A stretch of DNA of 10,249 nucleotides, from NCBI GenBank assembly GCA_013002625.1, contig JABDJE010000353.1:1-10249 (forward strand). Direction: 5' to 3'. A program made the position numbers and the translations under genes. Every line of letters begins with the position of its first letter. Position 1 is the stretch's first letter. This document shows, piece by piece, positions 1-6,404 of this stretch. Under the pieces are notes generated by a model. That model was not told where the DNA came from. It was given only the letters and a program-made list of their open reading frames with translations, and did no database searches. Origin of the DNA: Saprospiraceae bacterium. Its GTDB lineage: Bacteria > Bacteroidota > Bacteroidia > Chitinophagales > Saprospiraceae.

Positions 1-200
1 ATCTTATCCAAATCTCCTATGCCTATTGCATTCTTATCCTCATCTCATCTATCACTGTCCCGCACGCGTATGTAATGGAGAGATTCTATTCTAGATAGTC
101 TTATTTTGAAATAAAGGCCTAGTATGGTCCTATCTGAAAGTGACTTATAGTAATACTCAAAAAGCATATAAAATCTGGCTGGATGTCAACTTATGCATAA

Positions 201-1007
201 TTATTTAGCCTCAATGCTTTTTGCTAACCTGAATCCAGGCCCTTTAAATTCAGGTTCCACGAATGCCCGGCTAGCGCTTCTGCTGTGCCAAGGATCCGCA
301 TTGAAACTTGCACCTCTACCGACCTTAAACTTTCCCTCTTTGGGGCCTGCCGGATTGGATTTGTCCTCCGAAGTATATTTACCATACCAGTCCTGAACCC
401 ACTCCCAGGCATTCCCATTTATGTCATAAACACCAAAGGAATTGGGAGAATATGACCCGACAGGCGATGTGTAAGGAAAACCGTCATTATATCCATTCCA
501 GATTTCTCGGCGACCAGGAATATCACGTCGTGATTCATCTGCAATATTTTCATTTACCGGAAGCCCAGAGCCCCATGGGTAAACGCTATTCTGTTTTCCA
601 CTTTTGATCACATATTCGAATTCTGCCTCTGTTGGTAAGCGATATGCCGCTCCGCTTATCTTATTTAACCATTTTATATATTCTTGCGCATCATTCCATG
701 ATATATTAATAATTGGGTGGTCTTCTTGAAACCCCCATTCAGGTTGCTGGGGCATTGTTGAATTTGTCGCTGCACAATAGGCTCGATACTCTTTTACGGT
801 CACTTCATACTTCGCAAGATAAAAATCAGACAACCAAACTTTATGCACAGGGCTTTCATCAAATTCCCCATCTGTTTGTCCCATCATAAATTGACCTCCT
901 TGGATAAAGGCCATATTGTTGGGGGTGTTTTGCGCTTGAAAACTATTTGCTAAGAGCAAAAAAGTAAGGATAGACCCACTTAAAATATTGATTCTGTTAA
1001 ACTGCAT
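201..1007 (-). CDS. Secreted SUMF1/formylglycine-generating-enzyme-fold protein without catalytic cysteines
   Basis: The 268-residue protein begins with a Sec signal peptide (hydrophobic stretch about residues 8-20, likely cleavage after A25 in SFQA-QN), so it is exported. The rest is one FGE-sulfatase (SUMF1) domain. It opens with GGQFMMG (37-43) and DESPVHKVWLSDFYLAKYEVT (about 50-70). It continues with the family signature AYRLPTEAEFEY (121-132), then GNAWEWVQDWY (198-208), and closes with GRGASFN (230-236) and GFRLA (258-262). True formylglycine-generating enzymes carry two copper-binding cysteines in the segment after the G-G/A-S-F/Y motif. Here that segment (about 231-248) has Ala/Asp/Ser and no cysteine, and the only mature cysteine is C78. 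It is therefore unlikely to oxidise sulfatase cysteines. Related bacterial members include iron-dependent oxidases, gliding and lipoprotein-associated proteins (GldJ/GldK type) and C-type-lectin-like binders. It lies 21 nt downstream of the ASCH gene and is probably co-transcribed with it. Fold certain; function unknown. Confidence 0.88.
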   Translation of the reverse strand: MQFNRINILSGSILTFLLLANSFQAQNTPNNMAFIQGGQFMMGQTDGEFDESPVHKVWLSDFYLAKYEVTVKEYRAYCAATNSTMPQQPEWGFQEDHPIINISWNDAQEYIKWLNKISGAAYRLPTEAEFEYVIKSGKQNSVYPWGSGLPVNENIADESRRDIPGRREIWNGYNDGFPYTSPVGSYSPNSFGVYDINGNAWEWVQDWYGKYTSEDKSNPAGPKEGKFKVGRGASFNADPWHSRSASRAFVEPEFKGPGFRLAKSIEAK

Positions 1008-1028
1008 TAGTAGTGATTCAATTTTTGA

Positions 1029-1619
1029 TTATGTTTTGAGATTTTCAATTTCGTTTAAGTATGCCTTTCCAAGAGGAGAGATCGTATATCCCACTTCATG
1101 ACGTTGAGTCAACCCCATGTTCTTTAGTTTGCGAATATTAATTTTCAGTTTGTCTTTGTCCCTCTCTAATGTATCTGCTAGGAATTGAGCTCTTTGATGA
1201 GGGTGATTTTGAATGAGTTTAAGGACTTGCATTGTCCAGGGGCCAGTAGAACTGCGTCCATCCATTCGATCTAGTTTAAACTTCACTTCTTCAAACTGAA
1301 CTGAACTTATAGATTCTTGATTGCGAAGCTTGATTCTGGGATCTTCACCATGATACGACAGGGCAATCCGAAACACTTCATCTTCTGCATTGACCTTTAA
1401 TATTTTCAATAAGCTGCTTAAATTCTCATTTCCTGAGCGTTTAATATCTTCCGGTGAAATATGAGCAATTCTCGATTTTTCTATACTGTTGATTTTAATT
1501 TGTCCAATTGCCGTATTTATAACAGAGTCTACTTTGACCCGAGCGCTCTTCCAATTGCGGAATGCAAGATCTATCTTTCCTTTTTTTATGGCTTGAAGAT
1601 CTTTTATTTTAAATAACAT
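1029..1619 (-). CDS. ASCH domain protein with C-terminal winged-helix domain
   Basis: A 196-residue soluble protein with no signal peptide. Residues 1-95 match the ASCH (PUA-like beta-barrel) family. Visible elements are the basic start MLFKIKDLQAIKKGKIDLAFR, then RNWKSARVKVDS, TAIGQIKINSIE, the helix SPEDIKRSGNENLSSLLKIL, and the closing strand RIALSYHGEDPRIKLR. Residues about 113-195 follow a family-typical linker, KLDRMDGRSSTGPW, and look like a winged helix. There are helices around VLKLIQNHP and RAQFLADTLERDKDKLKINIRKLKNMGL, then a hairpin ending in EVGYTISPLGKAYL. From memory, this two-domain arrangement recurs in bacteria, so it is a full-length member and not a chance fusion. ASCH domains are thought to bind RNA or nucleotides, and the winged helix suggests DNA or RNA binding. 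A regulatory role is inference. It lies 47 nt after the GH53 gene and 21 nt before the SUMF1-like gene on the same strand. Confidence 0.85.
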   Translation of the reverse strand: MLFKIKDLQAIKKGKIDLAFRNWKSARVKVDSVINTAIGQIKINSIEKSRIAHISPEDIKRSGNENLSSLLKILKVNAEDEVFRIALSYHGEDPRIKLRNQESISSVQFEEVKFKLDRMDGRSSTGPWTMQVLKLIQNHPHQRAQFLADTLERDKDKLKINIRKLKNMGLTQRHEVGYTISPLGKAYLNEIENLKT

Positions 1620-1666
1620 TTTTGACTTGCCTATTGCTATTCACGCGCTATTAATGTCTCGTGCAT

Positions 1667-3043
1667 TTATTTAAATGCCAATAATTTGATGGAACTGAAT
1701 CGTCCATTGTTGTCCTCCACCAATAAAAAACAAATGCCATTAATGTGATCAAGTGCAATCGAGTTCATGCCTGTGACCAATTTGCCCTTGTTCAATGTGC
1801 GGCCGGTTGTATCTGCCAGTGTATATTTTAAAGGCTCAACATTTGGATTGGTAATTTTTATTTGATTATCAATGAGGGTGTAATCAAGAATGAGATCCTT
1901 ATCATATTTTGAAGACTTTGCAGCGTTGACCCCATCAAGCATCCATTCAATGCCGCCCGGCACGATGAGCTTATCTTCAAAATCATAAAAAGTCAGATGT
2001 TCGCCATGGGAGCCTTCACCCCATTGTGTCCAACATGAACTGGATTGCCAGCAGGGCTCCCAGTATACAAGCCCATTGCCGCCATGCGCCTTTATAGTGT
2101 TGGCAAGATCCTGCATCCATTTAAGTTGCCCACTTGGTGTCGGGGGATATTCAGGATGCGTTGTAGCGGCTATATTGCCCGCGTTATCATTCCAGGCAGT
2201 TGTCCATAGATAGGCCGTCTCTACAACCATAACCTCTTTTTCTGAATACCGGCTTCTGAGTAGGTCAATCAATGCCCCTACATCTTCCATAGTAGCAGGA
2301 GCATGCCAGCCCCAATAATAGGATATGCCAATCATGTCGAAATCTGTGACCCCATTATTATGAAATGCTTCAATAAGCCATTCTGTTGATTCAGGACCGG
2401 CCACATGTAACATGATTTGAATTGATGCATCCAGGTCACGGACGGCCTTTATGCCAGTATTAAAAAGTGTTGCATTCCGATTCCAGTCCAATGTCCAGCC
2501 TTGGTTATCTTCTGGCGACAATAAAATTCCCTTATTTGTTTCGTTGCCTATTTGTACCATTTCCGGAAGTAAGTCTTCCTCCTGTAAATCTGACAAGGTC
2601 TTGTAGATATAATTATACAATGAGTCTTTCAGGATATCCACATCATCGACCACATCCAGCCATGCAGATGGGACAAGTTGTTTCCCAGGGTCAGCCCAGT
2701 TGTCAGAAAGATGGAAGTCAAGAAGGACTTGCATATTGTTATTCTTGGCGCGTCTGATTGATTTTTTAACATCAGCCAGATCGGAATATCGCTGACCGTG
2801 ATTCAAACCATCATACCAGGATGGGGTATGCCACAATCTTAACCTTACCAAATTGCAACCATAATCACTGAAAGTCCGATAGGGGTCTTTCACTTCATTA
2901 TTTTCATGATAGACGACCCCGCAATCTTCCATTTCATTGACGTAGGACATGTCAGCTCCATAATAAAATTGTTGAGATGTTGCCCGGTTGTTTGCCAGAA
3001 TGAGAACAGGCAAAATAAATAAATACGAAGAAATAGAATTCAT
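1667..3043 (-). CDS. Secreted GH53 arabinogalactan endo-beta-1,4-galactanase with T9SS-type sorting domain
   Basis: A 458-residue exported glycoside hydrolase. Residues 1 to about 23 form a signal peptide (hydrophobic FILPVLILA). Residues about 26-372 are a GH53 (beta/alpha)8 barrel. It begins FYYGADMSYVNEMED and contains NLVRLRLWHTPSWYDG (64-79) and VLLDFHLSDNWADPGKQ (106-122). The acid/base glutamate is E168 in QIGNETNKGIL and the nucleophile E275 in VMVVETAYLW; both are intact. GH53 enzymes cleave beta-1,4-galactan in type I arabinogalactan and pectin side chains. Residues about 385-458 resemble a type A T9SS C-terminal sorting domain (ITNPNVEPLKYTLADTTGR, then GMNSIALDHINGICFLLV), which would direct export across the outer membrane and to the surface or medium. 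No SusC/SusD pair, other galactan-degrading gene or sugar regulator is visible nearby, so it looks like an orphan enzyme. The spacing of 31 nt from the VOC gene upstream suggests co-transcription. Confidence 0.93.
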   Translation of the reverse strand: MNSISSYLFILPVLILANNRATSQQFYYGADMSYVNEMEDCGVVYHENNEVKDPYRTFSDYGCNLVRLRLWHTPSWYDGLNHGQRYSDLADVKKSIRRAKNNNMQVLLDFHLSDNWADPGKQLVPSAWLDVVDDVDILKDSLYNYIYKTLSDLQEEDLLPEMVQIGNETNKGILLSPEDNQGWTLDWNRNATLFNTGIKAVRDLDASIQIMLHVAGPESTEWLIEAFHNNGVTDFDMIGISYYWGWHAPATMEDVGALIDLLRSRYSEKEVMVVETAYLWTTAWNDNAGNIAATTHPEYPPTPSGQLKWMQDLANTIKAHGGNGLVYWEPCWQSSSCWTQWGEGSHGEHLTFYDFEDKLIVPGGIEWMLDGVNAAKSSKYDKDLILDYTLIDNQIKITNPNVEPLKYTLADTTGRTLNKGKLVTGMNSIALDHINGICFLLVEDNNGRFSSIKLLAFK

Positions 3044-3074
3044 TAACTCAAGATAGTTGAATTACAGAATTTCG

Positions 3075-3467
3075 TCAATATAAGGGTTGAATAAGATCCC
3101 ATTTATTGCCATAAAGGTCTGTGAATACCAAGACCTTACCATAAGGCTCATCTCTTAATGGCGATATAATATTTATAGCATGGTTATTAAAGTGTTCCAA
3201 ATCTCTATGGATATCATCTGTTTGAAGAAACAAAAATACCCGTCCTCCGCATTGATTGCCTACACATTTGATTTGTTCAGCCGTGGATGCTTTGGCTAAT
3301 AATATACTCGTGCCACCACTTCCTGATGGTCGGACACGAACCCACCTTTTGTCCTGGCTTAAGGTAGTGTCTTCAATTAATTCAAAGTTGAGCTTGTTTA
3401 CATAAAAGTCAATAGCTTCATCGTAATCATGCACTAATAAAGATATGTTGAGAAGGGATTGAATCAT
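3075..3467 (-). CDS. VOC (glyoxalase/bleomycin resistance/dioxygenase) superfamily protein
   Basis: A 130-residue cytoplasmic protein with the paired beta-alpha-beta-beta-beta pattern of the vicinal oxygen chelate fold. The first module opens NISLLVHDYDEAIDFYVNKLNFEL (about 7-30), with strands RWVRVRP and TSILLAKA. The second has RVFLFLQTDDIHRDLEHF, then KVLVFTDLYGNKWDLIQP, where the D-x-x-G-N-x-W-D/E-L turn is typical of the family. H13 is absent from the usual metal position in the first strand (the segment reads NISLLVHDY, with H at the strand end), so metal binding cannot be assigned with confidence. Members include glyoxalases, ring-cleaving dioxygenases and antibiotic-binding proteins, and substrate cannot be predicted here. 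Its ATG overlaps the stop codon of the GNAT gene by 4 nt (ATGA at 3464-3467), so the two are almost certainly translationally coupled. Confidence 0.85.
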   Translation of the reverse strand: MIQSLLNISLLVHDYDEAIDFYVNKLNFELIEDTTLSQDKRWVRVRPSGSGGTSILLAKASTAEQIKCVGNQCGGRVFLFLQTDDIHRDLEHFNNHAINIISPLRDEPYGKVLVFTDLYGNKWDLIQPLY

Positions 3468-3922
3468 TTTAAACTTACTTTCTTTCTAAAGCAAACACTG
3501 TTTTTCACATTCGTGTAGGGACCATAATTAGGTATGATATCATAGTTTCGCTTATTGTAAAGTGCGACAGCATCTGCCTGGCGTTTACCTGTCTCCAGAA
3601 TACAATAAGTGAATCCCAGTTTATTTGCCCATTCTTCCAAACCGCTAAGAATCTTACTGGCATATCCAAGACCTCTGGCATCAGGTAGGGTATACATCCT
3701 CTTGACTTCCATTGAATTATCATCGAATGGCTTGATTGCTCCACAGCTTACAGGTTGGTCCTCGTAATATAATACCAGCGCATACTTAATGTCCTCTATA
3801 CCATTGTATTGATGGTAGAAATCATGATCATCCCCATCAATTATTGCCAATTCACTGTCTAATTGCGCGACCAGTTTCCTGAAGTCCGGATGAGACGCAT
3901 CTGTATGTATGATTTTAATCAT
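3464..3922 (-). CDS. GNAT family N-acetyltransferase
   Basis: A 152-residue cytoplasmic acetyltransferase using acetyl-CoA as donor. The core fold is visible as strand ALVLYYEDQPVSCGAIKPFDD (about 48-68), then MEVKRMYTLPDARGLGYASKIL (about 71-92). The latter contains the pyrophosphate-binding motif A, R-G-L-G-Y-A at 83-88 (consensus Q/RxxGxG/A). It is followed by helix LEEWANKLGF, strand YCILETG, and the C-terminal ALYNKRNYDIIPNYGPY, typical of small-molecule or amino-acid acetylating members. The acceptor cannot be predicted. It is the first gene of the leftward cluster and begins 60-90 nt downstream of a candidate promoter. Its TGA stop overlaps the ATG of the VOC gene. GNAT and VOC genes paired this way are common in stress or detoxification loci, but that is association only. 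Confidence 0.87.
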   Translation of the reverse strand: MIKIIHTDASHPDFRKLVAQLDSELAIIDGDDHDFYHQYNGIEDIKYALVLYYEDQPVSCGAIKPFDDNSMEVKRMYTLPDARGLGYASKILSGLEEWANKLGFTYCILETGKRQADAVALYNKRNYDIIPNYGPYTNVKNSVCFRKKVSLK

Positions 3923-3984
3923 TAATAAGTAGGTCTTTGTTTATTGTCTTTGCAATTCACCGTGTCTGAAAACATGAAATTAAC

Positions 3985-4013
3985 CAAAGATCAAATAATC
4001 TTCATTTTACAAA
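3985..4013 (-). promoter_or_regulatory. Candidate Bacteroidota sigma-A-type promoter for the leftward cluster
   Basis: Read on the minus strand, a TTTG (4013-4010) is followed after 17 nt by GATCTTTG (3992-3985). This differs from the Bacteroidota pattern TTTG-N17-23-TAnnTTTG only in the first base of the -7 box (G for T). Transcription would begin near 3978, leaving a leader of roughly 55 nt before the GNAT ATG at 3922. In AT-rich DNA one such near-match can arise by chance. Confidence 0.35.
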
Positions 4014-4031
4014 TTTTTTACATACGAACTG

Positions 4032-4062
4032 TGTGATAATATATCTGGCTTTAGTAAATTTG
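4032..4062 (+). promoter_or_regulatory. Candidate Bacteroidota promoter for the DUF4856-imelysin-HTTM-TBDT operon
   Basis: TAAATTTG at 4055-4062 matches the Bacteroidota -7 consensus TAnnTTTG exactly. TGTG at 4032-4035, 19 nt upstream, is a 3-of-4 match to the -33 TTTG. Transcription would start near 4068-4070, giving a short A/T-rich leader of about 30 nt before the GTG start at 4098. No Shine-Dalgarno sequence is visible, as is usual in this phylum. Confidence 0.5.
4034..4046 (+). promoter_or_regulatory. Possible Fur-like operator half-site in the operon promoter
   Basis: TGATAAT at 4034-4040 equals the Fur 7-mer half-box, and it sits inside a short interrupted palindrome, GATA-ATA-TATC (4035-4045, one mismatch around the centre). 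It overlaps the end of the -33 box and the spacer, where a repressor would block RNA polymerase. The second half-box is poor and the 7-1-7 spacing is not met. This is only a candidate, made more plausible by the iron-related gene families downstream. Confidence 0.25.
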
Positions 4063-4097
4063 AGCTTAATTATACTAAATCTAAATAAAAATAAGCT

Positions 4098-5303
4098 GTG
4101 TTTAAACCTTTTCTCTTAATACTGACCGCCTTAATATTATTTTCTTGTTCTGAAGATAAACCAAACCCACAGGTAGAAAATCCAGCATTCTATGATTTTG
4201 AAAGGAAGGGCCAGTCAACAGTATCATTTAGTGGTCAGACGACTAGAATATTAATGGCTACCGAATTGTTACAGTCTATGCTTGACTTCAACATGACTTC
4301 ATCACAATTGTTGGAGATGTACACCAATGAAAGTCCCACTGGACAGGATGTTGGTCCCTTTGGTAATCCTGAACTCAACGCATCATCAAAGAGTATTAAG
4401 TCCAAAGTAGCAGCATCAATCGATTTCTTCTCAGCAAATACAGCCGAATCGGCAGCCATAAAATCCGATTTTGAAAATTGGATCATCGCACAAGTTGAAG
4501 AAGTTTATCCCAATCAGAATCAATTGGCAACGCAGGGTGTAGCGGGACAGATTGCAGATGGCACTTCAGTAAGATATGTGAATGGCAAAGGGCTGGAATA
4601 TGATCAAGCTGTTGGCAAGGGCTTGATCGGTGCACTCATGGTAGACCAAATGCTTAATAACTATCTCAGTCCAGCTGTGTTGGATGAAGCAAATAACAGA
4701 ACATTGAATGACGCACAGATCACTGAAGAAGGTAAGCGCTACACAACCATGGAGCACAAATGGGATGAAGCATACGGGTATTTGTTCGGCTTATCAACAG
4801 ACGCAAGTGATCCTTTGTCCACCTTGGGTGAAGATAATTTTCTGAATAAATACTTGGCGCGCGTCGACAATGATTCGGATTTTACCGGGATTGCCCAAGA
4901 AATATTTGATGCCTTTAAGTTAGGTCGCGCTGCGATCGTAGCAGGAGATTATCATCTCAGAAATGCACAGGCTGAAATCATAAGAAAGAAAATTTCAGAG
5001 CTTGTGGCCATCAGAGCGGTATATTATTTACAACAAGGAAAGTCTGGTATTCCAACAACAGGTAATAATTATGGACCGATGTTTCATGATCTGTCAGAAG
5101 GATTTGGATTTGTTTACAGTTTAAGATTCCTGCGAAAACCTGATTCTGATGATCCTTATTTCACACGCACTGAAGTGGACGGATTTATTAATCAACTCAT
5201 TTCAGGGAATGGGTTTTGGGAAATCAGTGGAGAAACACTTGACTTTATTTCCGAAGAGATTGCATCCAAATTTGAATTTACCGTAGAACAAGCAGGTTCA
5301 TAA
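4098..5303 (+). CDS. DUF4856 lipoprotein, probably surface or envelope anchored
   Basis: A 401-residue lipoprotein. The signal sequence ends in lipobox L14-F15-S16-C17, followed by S-E-D, which resembles Bacteroidota lipoprotein export signals (Ser plus acidic residues) and would favour surface exposure. The start must be GTG at 4098: an in-frame TAA lies at 4092-4094, and no later start would keep the lipoprotein signal. The mature part is mostly helical and matches DUF4856. Recognisable parts are AFYDFERKGQSTVSFSGQTTR (30-50), a middle segment with VNGKGLEYDQAVGKGLIGAL (161-180), and two similar motifs, H220-KWD-E224-AYGYLFG and H330-DLS-E334-GFGFVYS. Paired HxxxE motifs in helical repeats could bind metal, but this is inference. 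It is the first gene of the operon, 9 nt before the imelysin gene. DUF4856 has no established biochemical role that I know of; its recurrent partners are imelysin-like proteins. Confidence 0.87.
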   Translation: MFKPFLLILTALILFSCSEDKPNPQVENPAFYDFERKGQSTVSFSGQTTRILMATELLQSMLDFNMTSSQLLEMYTNESPTGQDVGPFGNPELNASSKSIKSKVAASIDFFSANTAESAAIKSDFENWIIAQVEEVYPNQNQLATQGVAGQIADGTSVRYVNGKGLEYDQAVGKGLIGALMVDQMLNNYLSPAVLDEANNRTLNDAQITEEGKRYTTMEHKWDEAYGYLFGLSTDASDPLSTLGEDNFLNKYLARVDNDSDFTGIAQEIFDAFKLGRAAIVAGDYHLRNAQAEIIRKKISELVAIRAVYYLQQGKSGIPTTGNNYGPMFHDLSEGFGFVYSLRFLRKPDSDDPYFTRTEVDGFINQLISGNGFWEISGETLDFISEEIASKFEFTVEQAGS

Positions 5304-5312
5304 AAATTATAT

Positions 5313-6404
5313 ATGAAAAAATTAATTGGATTATTCATTTTAACGGTTATCATCTCTTGTCAAGATACACCAACTGAAGTCTTCACTGATAGTTTTGATA
5401 GAAAGGCGATGCTTGTTTATTGGGCAGACCATATAATCATACCTTCATTCGAAGCTTACGACAAGTCACTTGATGATCTAGTGGTTGCAAAGAATATATT
5501 TATTGAAAATGAGGATATCGCCTCATTCGAAAATTTAAGAGTTGCTTATTTAAGTGCTTACGTATCCTGGCAAACCGTTTCGATGTTTGATATTGGAAAG
5601 GCAGAAGAAATAAGTTTGCGTAATTACACAAATATTTATCCTGCAGATGAAAATCAAATTCAATCTAACATTCAAGGTCAAAATTATGATCTTGACCTTC
5701 CATCAAATTTTGATGCACAAGGATTTCCAGCTTTAGATTATATGCTTTATGGATTGGCGGAAGACAGCAATGCAGAAATTACACTGCTTAAAGGGAAGGA
5801 TTTTTCGAATTACCTGAACGAATTGGTCGACAGATTAAAATCTCTGAATGCAGAAGTTCTCAATGATTGGAAAACAAATTTCAGAGATTCATTTATAAAT
5901 AATGATGGGTCTTCTGCGACCTCATCAACTGATAAGCTGGTAAATGATTTTCTGTTTTATTATGAGAAATTTCTTAGGGCCGGTAAGATTGGTATTCCTG
6001 CAGGTGTGTTTTCTGGCAGTGCATTGAGTAATGCGGTTGAAGCGCCTTATTCTGAAATCTATTCCAAACAACTGTTTTTCGCAGGTTTTGAAACAATTCA
6101 GGCATTCTTTAAGGGCGTAAGTTTTGAAGGTGTTCAAAATGGGACTTCGCTGGAAGATTATTTAATACATGTTGCCGAACAGAACAATACTTCATCCATC
6201 TCAGATGAGATTCTTGCTCAATGGGCTTTAGCAGAACAAAAAGCATTAGCCTTAGGTGATTCATTCAGGAATCAGGTTGAAGTGGATAATATTAAAATGC
6301 TTCAAACTTACGATGAACTTCAAAAAGCGGTTATTCTTTTAAAAGTGGATATGCTCCAGGCATTAAATATCCAGGTTGATTTTGTAGACGCAGACGGAGA
6401 TTAA
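5313..6404 (+). CDS. Imelysin-family lipoprotein with altered GxHxxE motif
   Basis: A 363-residue lipoprotein with a short signal sequence and lipobox I13-I14-S15-C16. The mature protein fits the imelysin/IrpA/EfeO-like helical fold. It has an N-terminal helix KAMLVYWADHIIIPSFEAYDKSLDDL (31-56), then LRVAYLSAYVSWQTVSMFDIG (75-95), and the family signature region DAQGFPALDYMLYG (134-147). The second half carries GKIGIPAGVFSGS and the helix SKQLFFAGFETIQAFFKGV (251-269). Canonical imelysin-like proteins have GxHxxE here; this one has G137-F-P139-A-L-D142, so the histidine is lost and the glutamate is replaced by aspartate. Family members are iron-regulated periplasmic or outer-membrane proteins implicated in iron or haem acquisition, and the old protease assignment is not well supported. 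The TAA stop shares one base with the ATG of the HTTM gene. Family certain, ligand unknown. Confidence 0.92.
   Translation: MKKLIGLFILTVIISCQDTPTEVFTDSFDRKAMLVYWADHIIIPSFEAYDKSLDDLVVAKNIFIENEDIASFENLRVAYLSAYVSWQTVSMFDIGKAEEISLRNYTNIYPADENQIQSNIQGQNYDLDLPSNFDAQGFPALDYMLYGLAEDSNAEITLLKGKDFSNYLNELVDRLKSLNAEVLNDWKTNFRDSFINNDGSSATSSTDKLVNDFLFYYEKFLRAGKIGIPAGVFSGSALSNAVEAPYSEIYSKQLFFAGFETIQAFFKGVSFEGVQNGTSLEDYLIHVAEQNNTSSISDEILAQWALAEQKALALGDSFRNQVEVDNIKMLQTYDELQKAVILLKVDMLQALNIQVDFVDADGD

Noticed and set aside
2..46. Imperfect direct repeat: TCTTATCC-n2-ATCTC at 2-16 and again at 32-46, 30 bp apart.
   Set aside because: Only two imperfect copies of a low-complexity pyrimidine-rich sequence at the window edge. 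There is no third copy, spacer pattern or flanking integrase, so it is not a CRISPR array or attachment site on this evidence.
101..114. Small AT-only hairpin TTATTT-TG-AAATAA downstream of the leftward cluster, considered as a terminator.
   Set aside because: Six A/T pairs with a 2-nt loop are too weak, and there is no GC stem followed by a U-run on the minus strand.
175..200. TTGACA on the minus strand near a TATATG, resembling a sigma-70 promoter.
   Set aside because: The spacing (about 13 nt) is wrong, Bacteroidota do not use this consensus as their main one, and it lies 3' of a gene, reading away from it into sequence without a visible ORF.
2467..2757. A 96-codon plus-strand open frame antisense to the GH53 gene.
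   Set aside because: It lies wholly inside a convincingly assigned gene, has unnatural composition and no recognisable domain; it is a shadow frame.
4098..6404. The idea that the DUF4856 and imelysin genes arose by tandem duplication of one another.
   Set aside because: The two share lipoprotein signals and helical character, but no convincing collinear motif could be aligned by eye; only a structural comparison could support this.
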